Source: Lysobacteraceae bacterium
Lineage (GTDB): Bacteria; Bdellovibrionota; UBA1018; JAGTJX01
NCBI GenBank assembly: GCA_023657465.1
Contig: JAGTJX010000004.1
Location: 365,515 to 429,514, forward strand
Length of the DNA stretch: 64,000 nucleotides
Reading direction: 5' to 3'
Positions 49,816 through 58,392 of this stretch are shown in pieces (within the stretch, counting starts at the first letter, position 1; each line of letters starts with the position of its first letter). The notes beneath the pieces were generated by a model that made no database searches, was not told where the DNA came from, and saw only the letters and a list, made by a program, of their open reading frames with translations. The translations under genes and the position numbers were made by a program.

Positions 49816-50211
49816 CTATTTCTTCTGATTGAGTTGATGGATCAGTTCAGAGATTTTCTTTTGTGCTGCATAAACATCAGATTCCTTCTTAGCCCCAATA
49901 GTCACAATCAGTTCTTCGATCTCAGTGCGAGAACGAGAGGGCAGAGCACTTAAGAGGTGCATCTTCAGTTCATGACTTGATTTTCTCAGTGCGGTCGCAA
50001 GAAGTGTGCGATCGAGATTGATCAGAAACGGCTGGAGAGAAGCTGCATCGATTCTGAGCAGATCCTCGAAAAGGAACATTAGATCTTCAATCGCAGATGC
50101 AAGTTTGGGATCCTGTTCCTTGATTTCGCCTAAGATTCTCTCGCGAGTTGCATCATCTAATCCTGCGAGTAGTTCTGCTGCTCCACGTGGTCCAGTTGAA
50201 GGTTTAGCCAT
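49816..50211 (-). CDS. Orphan FliG middle/C-terminal domain-like protein
   Basis: AELLAGLDDATRERILGEIKEQDPKLASAIEDLMFLFEDLLRIDAASLQPFLINLDRTLLATALRKSSHELKMHLLSALPSRSRTEIEELI..VYAAQKKISELIHQL aligns by eye with FliG ..FVFEDLxxLDDRxLQxxLREVDxxxLAxALKGxSEExKxxxxxNMSxRAAEMLxEDxE..VExAQxxIVxxxRxL. Confidence 0.7.
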   Translation of the reverse strand: MAKPSTGPRGAAELLAGLDDATRERILGEIKEQDPKLASAIEDLMFLFEDLLRIDAASLQPFLINLDRTLLATALRKSSHELKMHLLSALPSRSRTEIEELIVTIGAKKESDVYAAQKKISELIHQLNQKK

Positions 50212-50217
50212 AGTGTC

Positions 50218-51099
50218 TTATTGAAGCGCGCATTTTGTATAAGCAGAATAATCTGCAGGAATGAGCGCTGTTTTCCTCTCTAAGGTTTTTGAGCCAATGA
50301 TGCATTGTCTGGTTTCCATAAACTCGAACACTCGAATGCTGAGAAAATTTTTGGGGTTACGATCCAAAGTTTGATTGTATTGATAGACCGCTCCCATTTT
50401 GAAAAAGGTGAGAGGTGCAAAGACTGCAGTCCAATCTTGAGTCATAGGTAATGACATCCGGTAGAGTTTACGATTGTTCTTGGGGTCGATCTTGTCAGTG
50501 TGAATGAGGAGTGACCAAGGCTCAGGTGTAAGTCCGTCAGCCGAGATATAAGTCATCTTGTGGTAAGGGCCTTGGATTTTCCTCCGTGAATCAGTCACAT
50601 CCTCATTCCAATAGTGAGCATAGATATTGCCTGAAGGATCTACAGTGGCTTCGTAATTGAATTTCTGAGATCCATCTTTGCGTGAGGTCCAGAGCTCTTG
50701 CCAATGAGTGAGACGGTTGTTAGCATCGAGAGTGATTTCTCGATTGAGAATATAAGATGCCAACACTTCCATCGTCTTTAGTTTCTGATTGTTGAACGAA
50801 TGTTTAGCGTTGTTTCCGCAGAGCTTGAATGAGAAATTGCCATTGTTAAACTTCACATCAAACGGAGAGATTGGGTATTGAGCTGAGATCTTTATTTCGA
50901 GCTGTTCACAGTCTGCGTAGTTCAGCTCATCTTCTGAGAGCGGGAGTTCCATGGAATTCTGAAGTGATTGAGAAGCTTGCATCCTCTCATTAAAGACAGG
51001 CCAAGACGAATCGAAGGCTGCGAGTAAACTAGTGAGATCAGTCTGGGCTTGTGCAACATTGATCAATGATCCTATGACCAGGAATATCGACTTCATCAT
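50218..51099 (-). CDS. Hypothetical secreted protein
   Basis: 293-aa ORF, signal peptide MMKSIFLVIGSLINVAQA. Confidence 0.55.
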   Translation of the reverse strand: MMKSIFLVIGSLINVAQAQTDLTSLLAAFDSSWPVFNERMQASQSLQNSMELPLSEDELNYADCEQLEIKISAQYPISPFDVKFNNGNFSFKLCGNNAKHSFNNQKLKTMEVLASYILNREITLDANNRLTHWQELWTSRKDGSQKFNYEATVDPSGNIYAHYWNEDVTDSRRKIQGPYHKMTYISADGLTPEPWSLLIHTDKIDPKNNRKLYRMSLPMTQDWTAVFAPLTFFKMGAVYQYNQTLDRNPKNFLSIRVFEFMETRQCIIGSKTLERKTALIPADYSAYTKCALQ

Positions 51100-51188
51100 A
51101 AATAGAGAGTCTCTCAGAGGTTAAGTTTTGTCAAAAAACAAGCTTTTTTTTTTCGATTCAAGAAACTTTGGCGTTATTTCGATATTCA

Positions 51189-51995
51189 ATGTGGATGAGT
51201 AGGATTTATATTTTTCTATTAGGTGGAGTAGGTTTATTGATCTCAACGGTGGGAGGATTCTTCTCCGTCGTAGGTCTCACTCACTTATTCACAGGTGCAC
51301 CACTGAGTGTCGGCTTGATGGCTGCAAGTCTCGAAGCAGCCAAGCTCGTCACTGCAGGTTTCCTTTATCGTTATTGGGGTCATATTGGCCGCATCATGCG
51401 TAACTATTTGACATTCGCAGTGGCGATGCTTTCATTCATCACAAGCTTAGGTGTGTTCGGCTTCCTCTCTCATGCGTATTTCAAATCAACTGTAGATCTA
51501 AAAACGAAGAATATGAAAATCTCTCAGCTCAGAGCTCAAGACAAGCTCCTTTAAGAGACGATTAACAAGGCAGAAGATTTCATTAAAGAGATCCTACAAA
51601 ACAGAATTTCTAAAAAGTTTGAACTCTATGAGAAGTCGAGAACTCAGATGAGAAAAAACACCGAGCGTTCTCTTTCAATTCAGACTGAAATCGCTGTACT
51701 TCAATTACAATTCTACGGTGCTCAAGCAGATATTGGGCCGCTCTAAGATGTTTCAGAAGCCACTGAAATTCCAGTGGATACAATTGCTAAGGTTCTAATA
51801 CTCATTTTCGTTTCAGTGTTTGACCCACTTGCGATCTGTTTGGTCTTCGCATGGGGTCTTGCGATTCGTCTCAGAGAGAAGTATCGCGGCGATGAGAAGC
51901 GAATCTCGCATCTCTCGTTCACTAAACCTGTTGATCAAGCTCCTAGAGATATTGCTTCTTCAATACAATGGTATATCCCTGTGCGTCATCACTGA
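51189..51995 (+). pseudogene. Phage-type membrane/coiled-coil protein, interrupted by two in-frame TAA codons
   Basis: Same frame throughout: TM region GFFSVVGLTHLFTGAPLSVGLMAASLEAAKLVTAGFLYRYWG..TFAVAMLSFITSLGVFGFLSHAY, coiled coil, C-terminal TM ETxx-like DTIAKVLILIFVSVFDPLAICLVFAWGLAIR; TAA at 51552..51554 and 51744..51746. Confidence 0.7.
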
Positions 51996-53088
51996 GTCTT
52001 GGTTTTGGTTGAGGATTAGGGTTCTTATCAGTAGGCTTGTCTGTCACAGTCAATCTAAACGGATTGTCTAAGTATGACTGAGTGACTGTGTAGAATCCGT
52101 ACTGAGACTTGTCACCCGAAGCTTGTCCCATGACATCATGGCCAGTTTGTCCCCAGCTGTTCTTAATGATCACGCCATTATAGACTTCATTGACGATGAG
52201 TACAGCGTGGCCGCCAGAGATTTTTTCACAGGTTCCATTTGGGCATGCAGTCGAGTCGAATACTCCTGTTTGCTTAGTTTTCTCAAAAGTATCGCCGAAA
52301 ATAATGAATCCCATGGGAACTGCGTTTCCATCTGCAAGAGACTTCTGGATCTTAGGGTAAACACTTGTTTGATTGGAACGAGTCACAATGACTTCTTTGT
52401 ACTCAGAGCTGTCGAAGTTAAGATAGTCCTTCGCAAAAGTAAGTGGTGTGTATTCCTTGCCTTCATATACAAACTTATCGTTCGGCTTAGGAGGAGTTGC
52501 ACCGAATGCAATAGCAAATTCAGCCAAGAGCTTCTCTGGGTGAGCTTCGTAGTCTGCAACAGTGTCTTTGAGTTGAAGCTTCTCTGAGAAATAATTGATG
52601 ATTCGTTTCTCCATATTGGCGCGTTCTTTTGAGATCTTGGTTTCAAAAATAGACTCGGGAACGATTCCGTACTTGGCTGCGTAATCAAATGGAGCCTGCA
52701 TTCCAGGAGATCCTTCAGACGGAGTCTGTTGAAGGAAGCCAAGAGCTTGTTCCAAGATCATTTTGCGGACAGGTTCCCAAACTTTTTTACCAAATCCTGT
52801 TGTTGGAAGTTTTTTTCTAGCGAGTGCCTTAAATGTAGGCATACCTTTTAAGAAGCCATCGTACATGTGATAAAAGCCGACATATTCAGGAGAGAGAGTG
52901 ATGGTCTTGCCAGACTTCAGAGCTTCGCCTTCCATGAGTCCCATGAGAGTGTATGACCAGCAGAATCCAACGTATCCTTGATCCCTAGGATTTGTATGAG
53001 GCACAGGGTTTCCTGCGTTTTGTGCAAAGGCTGGATTTTGGAATAAACAAAGTACAGCCAAGGTAAGCGAAATAGTATTTTTCATCAT
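51943..53088 (-). CDS. Secreted C1 (papain-like) family cysteine peptidase
   Basis: RDQGYVGFCWSYTLMGLMEGEAL (catalytic Cys), GGHAVLIVNEVYNGVIIKNSWG (His/Asn); signal peptide from MMKNTISLTLAVLCLFQNPAFA. Confidence 0.85.
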   Translation of the reverse strand: MMKNTISLTLAVLCLFQNPAFAQNAGNPVPHTNPRDQGYVGFCWSYTLMGLMEGEALKSGKTITLSPEYVGFYHMYDGFLKGMPTFKALARKKLPTTGFGKKVWEPVRKMILEQALGFLQQTPSEGSPGMQAPFDYAAKYGIVPESIFETKISKERANMEKRIINYFSEKLQLKDTVADYEAHPEKLLAEFAIAFGATPPKPNDKFVYEGKEYTPLTFAKDYLNFDSSEYKEVIVTRSNQTSVYPKIQKSLADGNAVPMGFIIFGDTFEKTKQTGVFDSTACPNGTCEKISGGHAVLIVNEVYNGVIIKNSWGQTGHDVMGQASGDKSQYGFYTVTQSYLDNPFRLTVTDKPTDKNPNPQPKPRLSDDAQGYTIVLKKQYL

Positions 53089-53169
53089 GGCGCGAGATAT
53101 AGGCATTTGGGATTCCTGAGTCAATACATAATGCTTGTGTCGTAATTTGATTTCGTTTATCAATCGCTC

Positions 53170-53586
53170 ATGACTCATTTAATCAGTTTGATAATATTTT
53201 TTCTGGTCGGATCTCGTGCATTTGCAATGGGTTTCTTAGACCAATCCTCGCCGATCAAAGTCCTCCGCGCAGGTCGTCACGGCATTGAGCTACAGGTGTT
53301 GATGGCTCCAGGCCAAGTCATCAGAGGCGAGAACTGCTCACTACAAGCGATTGGGTCAAAAGAATCGGAGTCTGATGATGTCATCGGTAGAGGTTATCGA
53401 CTCTCATTCCATGGTATCCCAGTAGGATCAATTGATCCTATCATTCAATGGTCTGGAACGTTTAGGAACCTCTGGGGTAATCCTCACATTCTGATAGTGA
53501 GATGCAATACACCGCGAGATTTCTCCCTCACGATCGGTGAAATTGAAAAAGACTTGTCTCACGCCATTCGTTTCTATAAACCATAA
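53170..53586 (+). CDS. Hypothetical secreted protein
   Basis: 138-aa ORF with signal peptide-like N-terminus. Confidence 0.5.
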   Translation: MTHLISLIIFFLVGSRAFAMGFLDQSSPIKVLRAGRHGIELQVLMAPGQVIRGENCSLQAIGSKESESDDVIGRGYRLSFHGIPVGSIDPIIQWSGTFRNLWGNPHILIVRCNTPRDFSLTIGEIEKDLSHAIRFYKP

Positions 53587-53588
53587 GA

Positions 53589-54296
53589 ATGATAAATAAA
53601 AAAATCGCTCTCGTTACAGGTGCAAAACGCGGCCTAGGCTTTGCTACGTCTGAAGCACTCGCTGAGATGGGATATACAGTTATCCTGGTGGGTCGTGGCA
53701 AAAAAGAAATCGAAGCCCAAGCGGAGATTTTAAAAACTAAGAAACTCGATGTTGTTGGTTTCTATTGTGACATCACTAAGGATTCTGATGTCTCGAAACT
53801 GAAGTCATTTGTTGCTGAGAATTTTGGCAAGCTAGATGTACTCGTCAATAACGCCGGAGTATTCAATGAAGTAATGGGTGAATCTAGCGTGTTCACTACT
53901 ACTGCTGTTGTCGTCAAAGAGACTTTTGAAACGAATACTCTTGGAACCTTTCGTGTGATGAATGCATTGTCTGATCTTCTGAAGAAATCAAATGAAGCGC
54001 AAGTGGTTAATGTTTCCTCAGGTATGGGTCAACTCTCCGAGATGAATGGAGCGTTTCCAGGTTATAGACTTTCAAAAACCGCGATGAATGCGCTCACAAA
54101 AATTTATGCAGAAGAGTTCGGTGATACGGTGAAAGTAAACTCGATCTGTCCGGGCTGGGTGAAAACCGAAATGGGTGGAGCAGGTGCCGAACGTACGATT
54201 CCTGAAGGAATCAAAGGGATCGTTTGGGCTGCAACACTTCCTGCAAATGGACCTACTGGCGGATTCTATAGAGATGGAGAGAGGCTCGATTGGTAA
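53589..54296 (+). CDS. SDR family oxidoreductase
   Basis: ALVTGAKRGLGFATSEAL, LDVLVNNAG, YRLSKTAMN. Confidence 0.9.
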   Translation: MINKKIALVTGAKRGLGFATSEALAEMGYTVILVGRGKKEIEAQAEILKTKKLDVVGFYCDITKDSDVSKLKSFVAENFGKLDVLVNNAGVFNEVMGESSVFTTTAVVVKETFETNTLGTFRVMNALSDLLKKSNEAQVVNVSSGMGQLSEMNGAFPGYRLSKTAMNALTKIYAEEFGDTVKVNSICPGWVKTEMGGAGAERTIPEGIKGIVWAATLPANGPTGGFYRDGERLDW

Positions 54297-54982
54297 TCAA
54301 TAATCTCCCTCAAGGTTGGAATCTTAAGACGATTGTGAATGAAGATAATCTCACTTATGTTGCGTACAATAGCGTGACTCAGGAAGGAATCGTCGTCGAT
54401 CCTATGCGTGAAGATTGGGAGAAACTCCTCACAGTGACTCGCGATTCAGGTGTGAAACGTTGGATTTCTGTGATTGATACTCATACACATGCAGATCATG
54501 TGTCATGTGCGGCGAAGCTTGCTGATGAGCTAGAAACATCGCTCCTCATGTCTGAAGCGGCGGCAACTACCAAAGTTCATCTCAGGGTGAGTCTAGATAC
54601 AGTAATTCCTACTCAAGCAGCTCCCCTAGAAATTCTTATGACTCCAGGACATACTCCTGACAGCATCACTGTGGTTTGGGGTCCGTTCCTCTTCACTGGA
54701 GATACAATTCTCTACGGAGATACAGGAAGAGACGATCTTCCAGGTGGAGATCCAGTCGAGCATTATAAAAGTTTAGTGGAGATTAAGAAAGCTGCTCGTA
54801 ATGAACTCTACTTTCTTCCAGGTCACGATGCCAAAGGGGGTAGAGTCTCTACTTGGGGTGAGCAGTTGAAGTTCAACTCTTGTCTCACTCAAGATCGTGA
54901 ATCATTCATCAGAGAAGCAAGCGCGTTCCAAGCTGCAGCTCCCAAGAATCTTAAAGAGTCTCTTTTTGAGAATATGAAATAA
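54290..54982 (+). CDS. MBL-fold hydrolase, ETHE1/persulfide dioxygenase-like
   Basis: VIDTHTHADHVSCAAKLADEL, TPGHTPDSITVV, FTGDTILYGDTGRDDLPGGDP, PGHDAKG. Confidence 0.85.
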   Translation: MVINNLPQGWNLKTIVNEDNLTYVAYNSVTQEGIVVDPMREDWEKLLTVTRDSGVKRWISVIDTHTHADHVSCAAKLADELETSLLMSEAAATTKVHLRVSLDTVIPTQAAPLEILMTPGHTPDSITVVWGPFLFTGDTILYGDTGRDDLPGGDPVEHYKSLVEIKKAARNELYFLPGHDAKGGRVSTWGEQLKFNSCLTQDRESFIREASAFQAAAPKNLKESLFENMK

Positions 54983-54985
54983 ATC

Positions 54986-55708
54986 ATGTTTCCAGGGCAT
55001 GAAGTACTTTTAATTCTACTGTCTTTCTTTACTGAGATATTAGGCACGCTTAGTGGATTTGGGTCATCGGTCCTATTCGTTCCTGCTGCAGTTTTTCTTG
55101 AAGAGTTTAAGACAGTTCTTGTTCTCACTTCTATGCTTCATGTCTTTGGTAATATTTCAAAACTTTTTTTGTTTCGCGGCTACTTATCTATTAAAACTTT
55201 TCTACTTCTGATACTTCCAACAGTATTATTTACAGGGGTGGGTGCGTGGGTGGTTGACCTTGCGGACCCTCAGCTTTTTCGTGCCGCTTTTGGTGTTGTT
55301 CTGATTTTATTTTCTTTATTAATGTTTTTTAGGAAAAAAATTGAATCAAAAATTAATAAATCTCAAGCCATTGTGTTTAGTTCTATCTCTGGATTTCTCA
55401 CTGGATTTTTCGGTACTGGGGGAGCTATCAGAGGAGTTGCACTTTTTGGTTTAGGGCTGAGTGCTCAGTCGTTTATTGTAACTTCAGCTGCAATAGATAT
55501 TTTTGGAGATGTTTTGAGAGCAGGAATTTACTTGAAAAACGGGTACCTGAAATCTGAACACTTTTTCTATTTGCCGATATTCATTGTCATTACTTTTTTA
55601 GCTTCTTGGATTGGTAAAATTATACTCAAGAAGATTACTCAAAAACAATTTGAAAAAATCGTCCTACTCATGATTGCGGTTTCAGGTCTAATCATGCTTT
55701 TCAGCTGA
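54986..55708 (+). CDS. Sulfite exporter TauE/SafE family membrane protein
   Basis: Multi-TM; ILGTLSGFGSSVLFVPAAVFL and repeat FLTGFFGTGGAIRGVALFGLGLS. Confidence 0.82.
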   Translation: MFPGHEVLLILLSFFTEILGTLSGFGSSVLFVPAAVFLEEFKTVLVLTSMLHVFGNISKLFLFRGYLSIKTFLLLILPTVLFTGVGAWVVDLADPQLFRAAFGVVLILFSLLMFFRKKIESKINKSQAIVFSSISGFLTGFFGTGGAIRGVALFGLGLSAQSFIVTSAAIDIFGDVLRAGIYLKNGYLKSEHFFYLPIFIVITFLASWIGKIILKKITQKQFEKIVLLMIAVSGLIMLFS

Positions 55709-56161
55709 ATCTTGAATTGCCGAATTCGAGTTGAACTCAGTATGTCGAATCTTTCCGCCTTTCAAGCCAGTCCAACCCAATAACAGGATCGTGAGGAGTG
55801 TGAGCGCCGCTAATGCCTTATGGAAAATATTGGGCTTATCTGAAGTGGTTTTAAAGAAAGTAGTAAAGAGACCGAGCGCTCCTGAGATTGAAGCAAAGAT
55901 AAACGCAATCTTTCCAATTTCTTCATGATCTTCAATGGATGACTTGAGTACCCCATTAATGGATTCAATGGCGTCTTCTGCAGGTTCTCCAGTGAAAAAT
56001 ACAATTACTGTGCTGAGAAGAAGTAGGCTGAGCACTAAAGTAGAATATCTTAATAGGGTTTGATTAGGTTTCTTAAGAGCAAATAAATAAAATGCGAGGG
56101 CTACAGGAATACCAATGATGGGTAAGTGATTCGTCACTAAGTGAATATATCCAATGTTCAT
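55688..56161 (-). CDS. Hypothetical multi-TM membrane protein
   Basis: 157-aa hydrophobic ORF beginning MNIGYIHLVTNHLPIIGIPVALAFYLFAL. Confidence 0.6.
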   Translation of the reverse strand: MNIGYIHLVTNHLPIIGIPVALAFYLFALKKPNQTLLRYSTLVLSLLLLSTVIVFFTGEPAEDAIESINGVLKSSIEDHEEIGKIAFIFASISGALGLFTTFFKTTSDKPNIFHKALAALTLLTILLLGWTGLKGGKIRHTEFNSNSAIQDSAEKHD

Positions 56162-56175
56162 GATAGAATCGTAGC

Positions 56176-57384
56176 ATGTTCCTCAATTTGAGACCACTCA
56201 TCCAATACAGAGATTTTAGACTCCTCTACCTGGGACAATTTATCTCACTTCTAGGAAGCATGATGAGTTATGTCGCAATTCCTTATCAGATGTTTCAACT
56301 CACTCAGTCTTCAGCGATGGTTGGAGCAATTGGAATCGCACAGTTAATACCTACTGTCGTATTCGGGATTCTAGGTGGATCTGTTGCTGATTCGATGGAC
56401 CGTAGGAAACTTCTTCTCTACTCAGAATTGTTTCTCGGTGTTGCAGTCATTGGACTTGCTATCAATGCAATGATTCCTCAGCCAAGTATTGCAGCAATTT
56501 TTATTCTGACAATACTCATTCAATCTGCTGTTGGCTTCCATAGACCTGCAATGGATGCTGCTGTTCAAAAGCTAGTCGATGCCAATGACTATGCGACGAT
56601 CGGAGCACTCGGAGGATTCCGGTTCAGTGTGGGCTCAATCTTAGGACCAGCAATGGGAGGAATCCTGATCGCTTCATTCGGTGCTTCAATTGCATATTGG
56701 GTTGATGCTGCGACATTCTTGATTTCATTCCTGCTCATCTTAGCGATGAAGAGGATGCCCTCACCCGAAAGAGCGAGGAAGAATCACGCAGAAGATATTA
56801 AAGAAGGTTTAAGATATGCCTTCTCTCGTCCTGTGCTGATGGGAAGTTATGTGGTCGATATCATTGCTATGACGTTTGCGTTTCCAGTAGCGATATTCCC
56901 GGAGATGAGTGTCGCTTGGGGAGGGGCCAAGGCCGCAGGAGTTTTGTTCTCAGCCATGTCTATTGGAAGTCTTGTGATGACGATCTTCAGCGGTTGGACT
57001 CCGAGGGTGAAGAGACATGGAGCAGCGATTATTATTTCTGCATCGATCTGGGGAGTAGCGATCATTGCTCTAGCTTACGCACCTAATCTCACGATGGCTG
57101 TAGTCTGCTTAGCAGTAGCAGGTGCGGCGGACATGGTGAGTGGATTATTTCGTGGGATCCTATGGAATGAAACGATTCCCAACTCTATGCGCGGACGCAT
57201 GTCTGGGATTGAGATGATCAGCTATATGAGTGGACCGCTTTTGGGAAATGCGCGAGTGGGCTACATGGCATCTCATTTTACAATACACATTTCTGTTCTC
57301 TTGGGTGGAGTGATTTGTACTATCGGAGTGATTGCATGTGTCTGGATGTACAAGGAATTCTGGGAATACAGCTCATCAATCTAG
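56176..57384 (+). CDS. MFS transporter (EntS-like)
   Basis: 12-TM pattern; IQYRDFRLLYLGQFISLLGSMMSYVAIPYQMFQLT, GGSVADSMDRRKLL. Confidence 0.88.
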   Translation: MFLNLRPLIQYRDFRLLYLGQFISLLGSMMSYVAIPYQMFQLTQSSAMVGAIGIAQLIPTVVFGILGGSVADSMDRRKLLLYSELFLGVAVIGLAINAMIPQPSIAAIFILTILIQSAVGFHRPAMDAAVQKLVDANDYATIGALGGFRFSVGSILGPAMGGILIASFGASIAYWVDAATFLISFLLILAMKRMPSPERARKNHAEDIKEGLRYAFSRPVLMGSYVVDIIAMTFAFPVAIFPEMSVAWGGAKAAGVLFSAMSIGSLVMTIFSGWTPRVKRHGAAIIISASIWGVAIIALAYAPNLTMAVVCLAVAGAADMVSGLFRGILWNETIPNSMRGRMSGIEMISYMSGPLLGNARVGYMASHFTIHISVLLGGVICTIGVIACVWMYKEFWEYSSSI

Positions 57385-57396
57385 AGGCTATTAAAT

Positions 57397-57440
57397 AAAA
57401 AAAGCCCAACCAAGCGATGATCACACTGCCTGGTTGGGCT
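57397..57440 (-). terminator. Rho-independent terminator for the minus-strand cspA gene
   Basis: Inverted repeat agcccaacca/tggttgggct with A-tract on the left (U-tract for minus-strand transcript). Confidence 0.8.
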
Positions 57441-57464
57441 AGGTTTATAAGGGTCAAAAATCTT

Positions 57465-57662
57465 TTATGATAGAACTTTTACGCCGCTAGCTTGCGGACC
57501 TTTTTTACCTTCAACAACATCGTACTCAACTTTAGTACCTTCTTGAAGATTTGCGCCATTTGTATCGTTAGCGTGAACGAATACGTCTTTGCCGCCATTT
57601 TCTGGTGTAATGAATCCGAAACCTTTAGCGACATTGAAAAACTTAACTGTACCTTTTTGCAT
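57465..57662 (-). CDS. cspA: Cold shock protein
   Basis: [36 protein letters not shown], 65 aa. Confidence 0.95.
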   Translation of the reverse strand: MQKGTVKFFNVAKGFGFITPENGGKDVFVHANDTNGANLQEGTKVEYDVVEGKKGPQASGVKVLS

Positions 57663-57827
57663 TTTATTTTCTTTCTTAATTATATTGATGACAGCGAAAT
57701 GCCGTCACCACTTTTCAATAGACCCTTATATGCACCAAAAGTAAAGGAGCAATGTGTTGTAACTGATACTAACGCACCGCACTTAGTTATTTTCTTATGT
57801 TTTGCTCCCATAAGCCGAGAAGTCTCA

Positions 57828-57947
57828 GTGGACAAAAAAAAGAACAAGAAAAAACCTATACGTCGAGAGACTGCGGATTACACGAAGGAGCTTAAATACC
57901 TTTTAAGCTTACTTCAGCAAGTTCGTAGTTTATCGGCAAAAGTTTAA
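57828..57947 (+). CDS. Small basic ORF (39 aa)
   Basis: GTG-initiated VDKKKNKKKPIRRETADYTKELKYLLSLLQQVRSLSAKV; in frame within ORF 57492..57947. Confidence 0.35.
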   Translation: MDKKKNKKKPIRRETADYTKELKYLLSLLQQVRSLSAKV

Positions 57948-57960
57948 AAGGAGAGATCGT

Positions 57961-58203
57961 TTGAAGAAAAAAAGGCAAAGGAAGAAAAACGTAATGAAAA
58001 AAAGAAAAGCAATGAAGAAGTCAGTTACCACTCATCATGCTGCTCCACATCAGTTTGATGAAGTGAATGGCGCTAAGTATTTGAAAAACAAGGTTCTTGT
58101 TTTCAAATTACGTAAGAAAATTAATGGCGAAATGTTGAATGATAAGAAAGAGATCAAAGAACTCACTTATTTGACAAGACGCGCACGTAAAATTGCAGCG
58201 TAG
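57961..58203 (+). CDS. Small Lys/Arg-rich protein
   Basis: 80-aa ORF (TTG start) with good RBS aaaggagag and strong downstream terminator. Confidence 0.55.
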   Translation: MKKKRQRKKNVMKKRKAMKKSVTTHHAAPHQFDEVNGAKYLKNKVLVFKLRKKINGEMLNDKKEIKELTYLTRRARKIAA

Positions 58204-58217
58204 TATTTTAATTAGAG

Positions 58218-58270
58218 TCGCAGAGGCAGATCAACATCATGATTTTTTTTACGCCTCTGCGATTTTTTTT
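58218..58270 (+). terminator. Rho-independent terminator
   Basis: Perfect 10-bp stem tcgcagaggc/gcctctgcga followed by T8. Confidence 0.85.
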
Positions 58271-58392
58271 CACATCAATCGGCTAATTAGTCTCACCACA
58301 TATCCTCTAAGACTTTTTATTGCTTGCTCTGGCTTGGTATAGCTCTTGCTAATCATGGCTCCTGTAACAATAAACTTAACCTAGGGGGTTAT

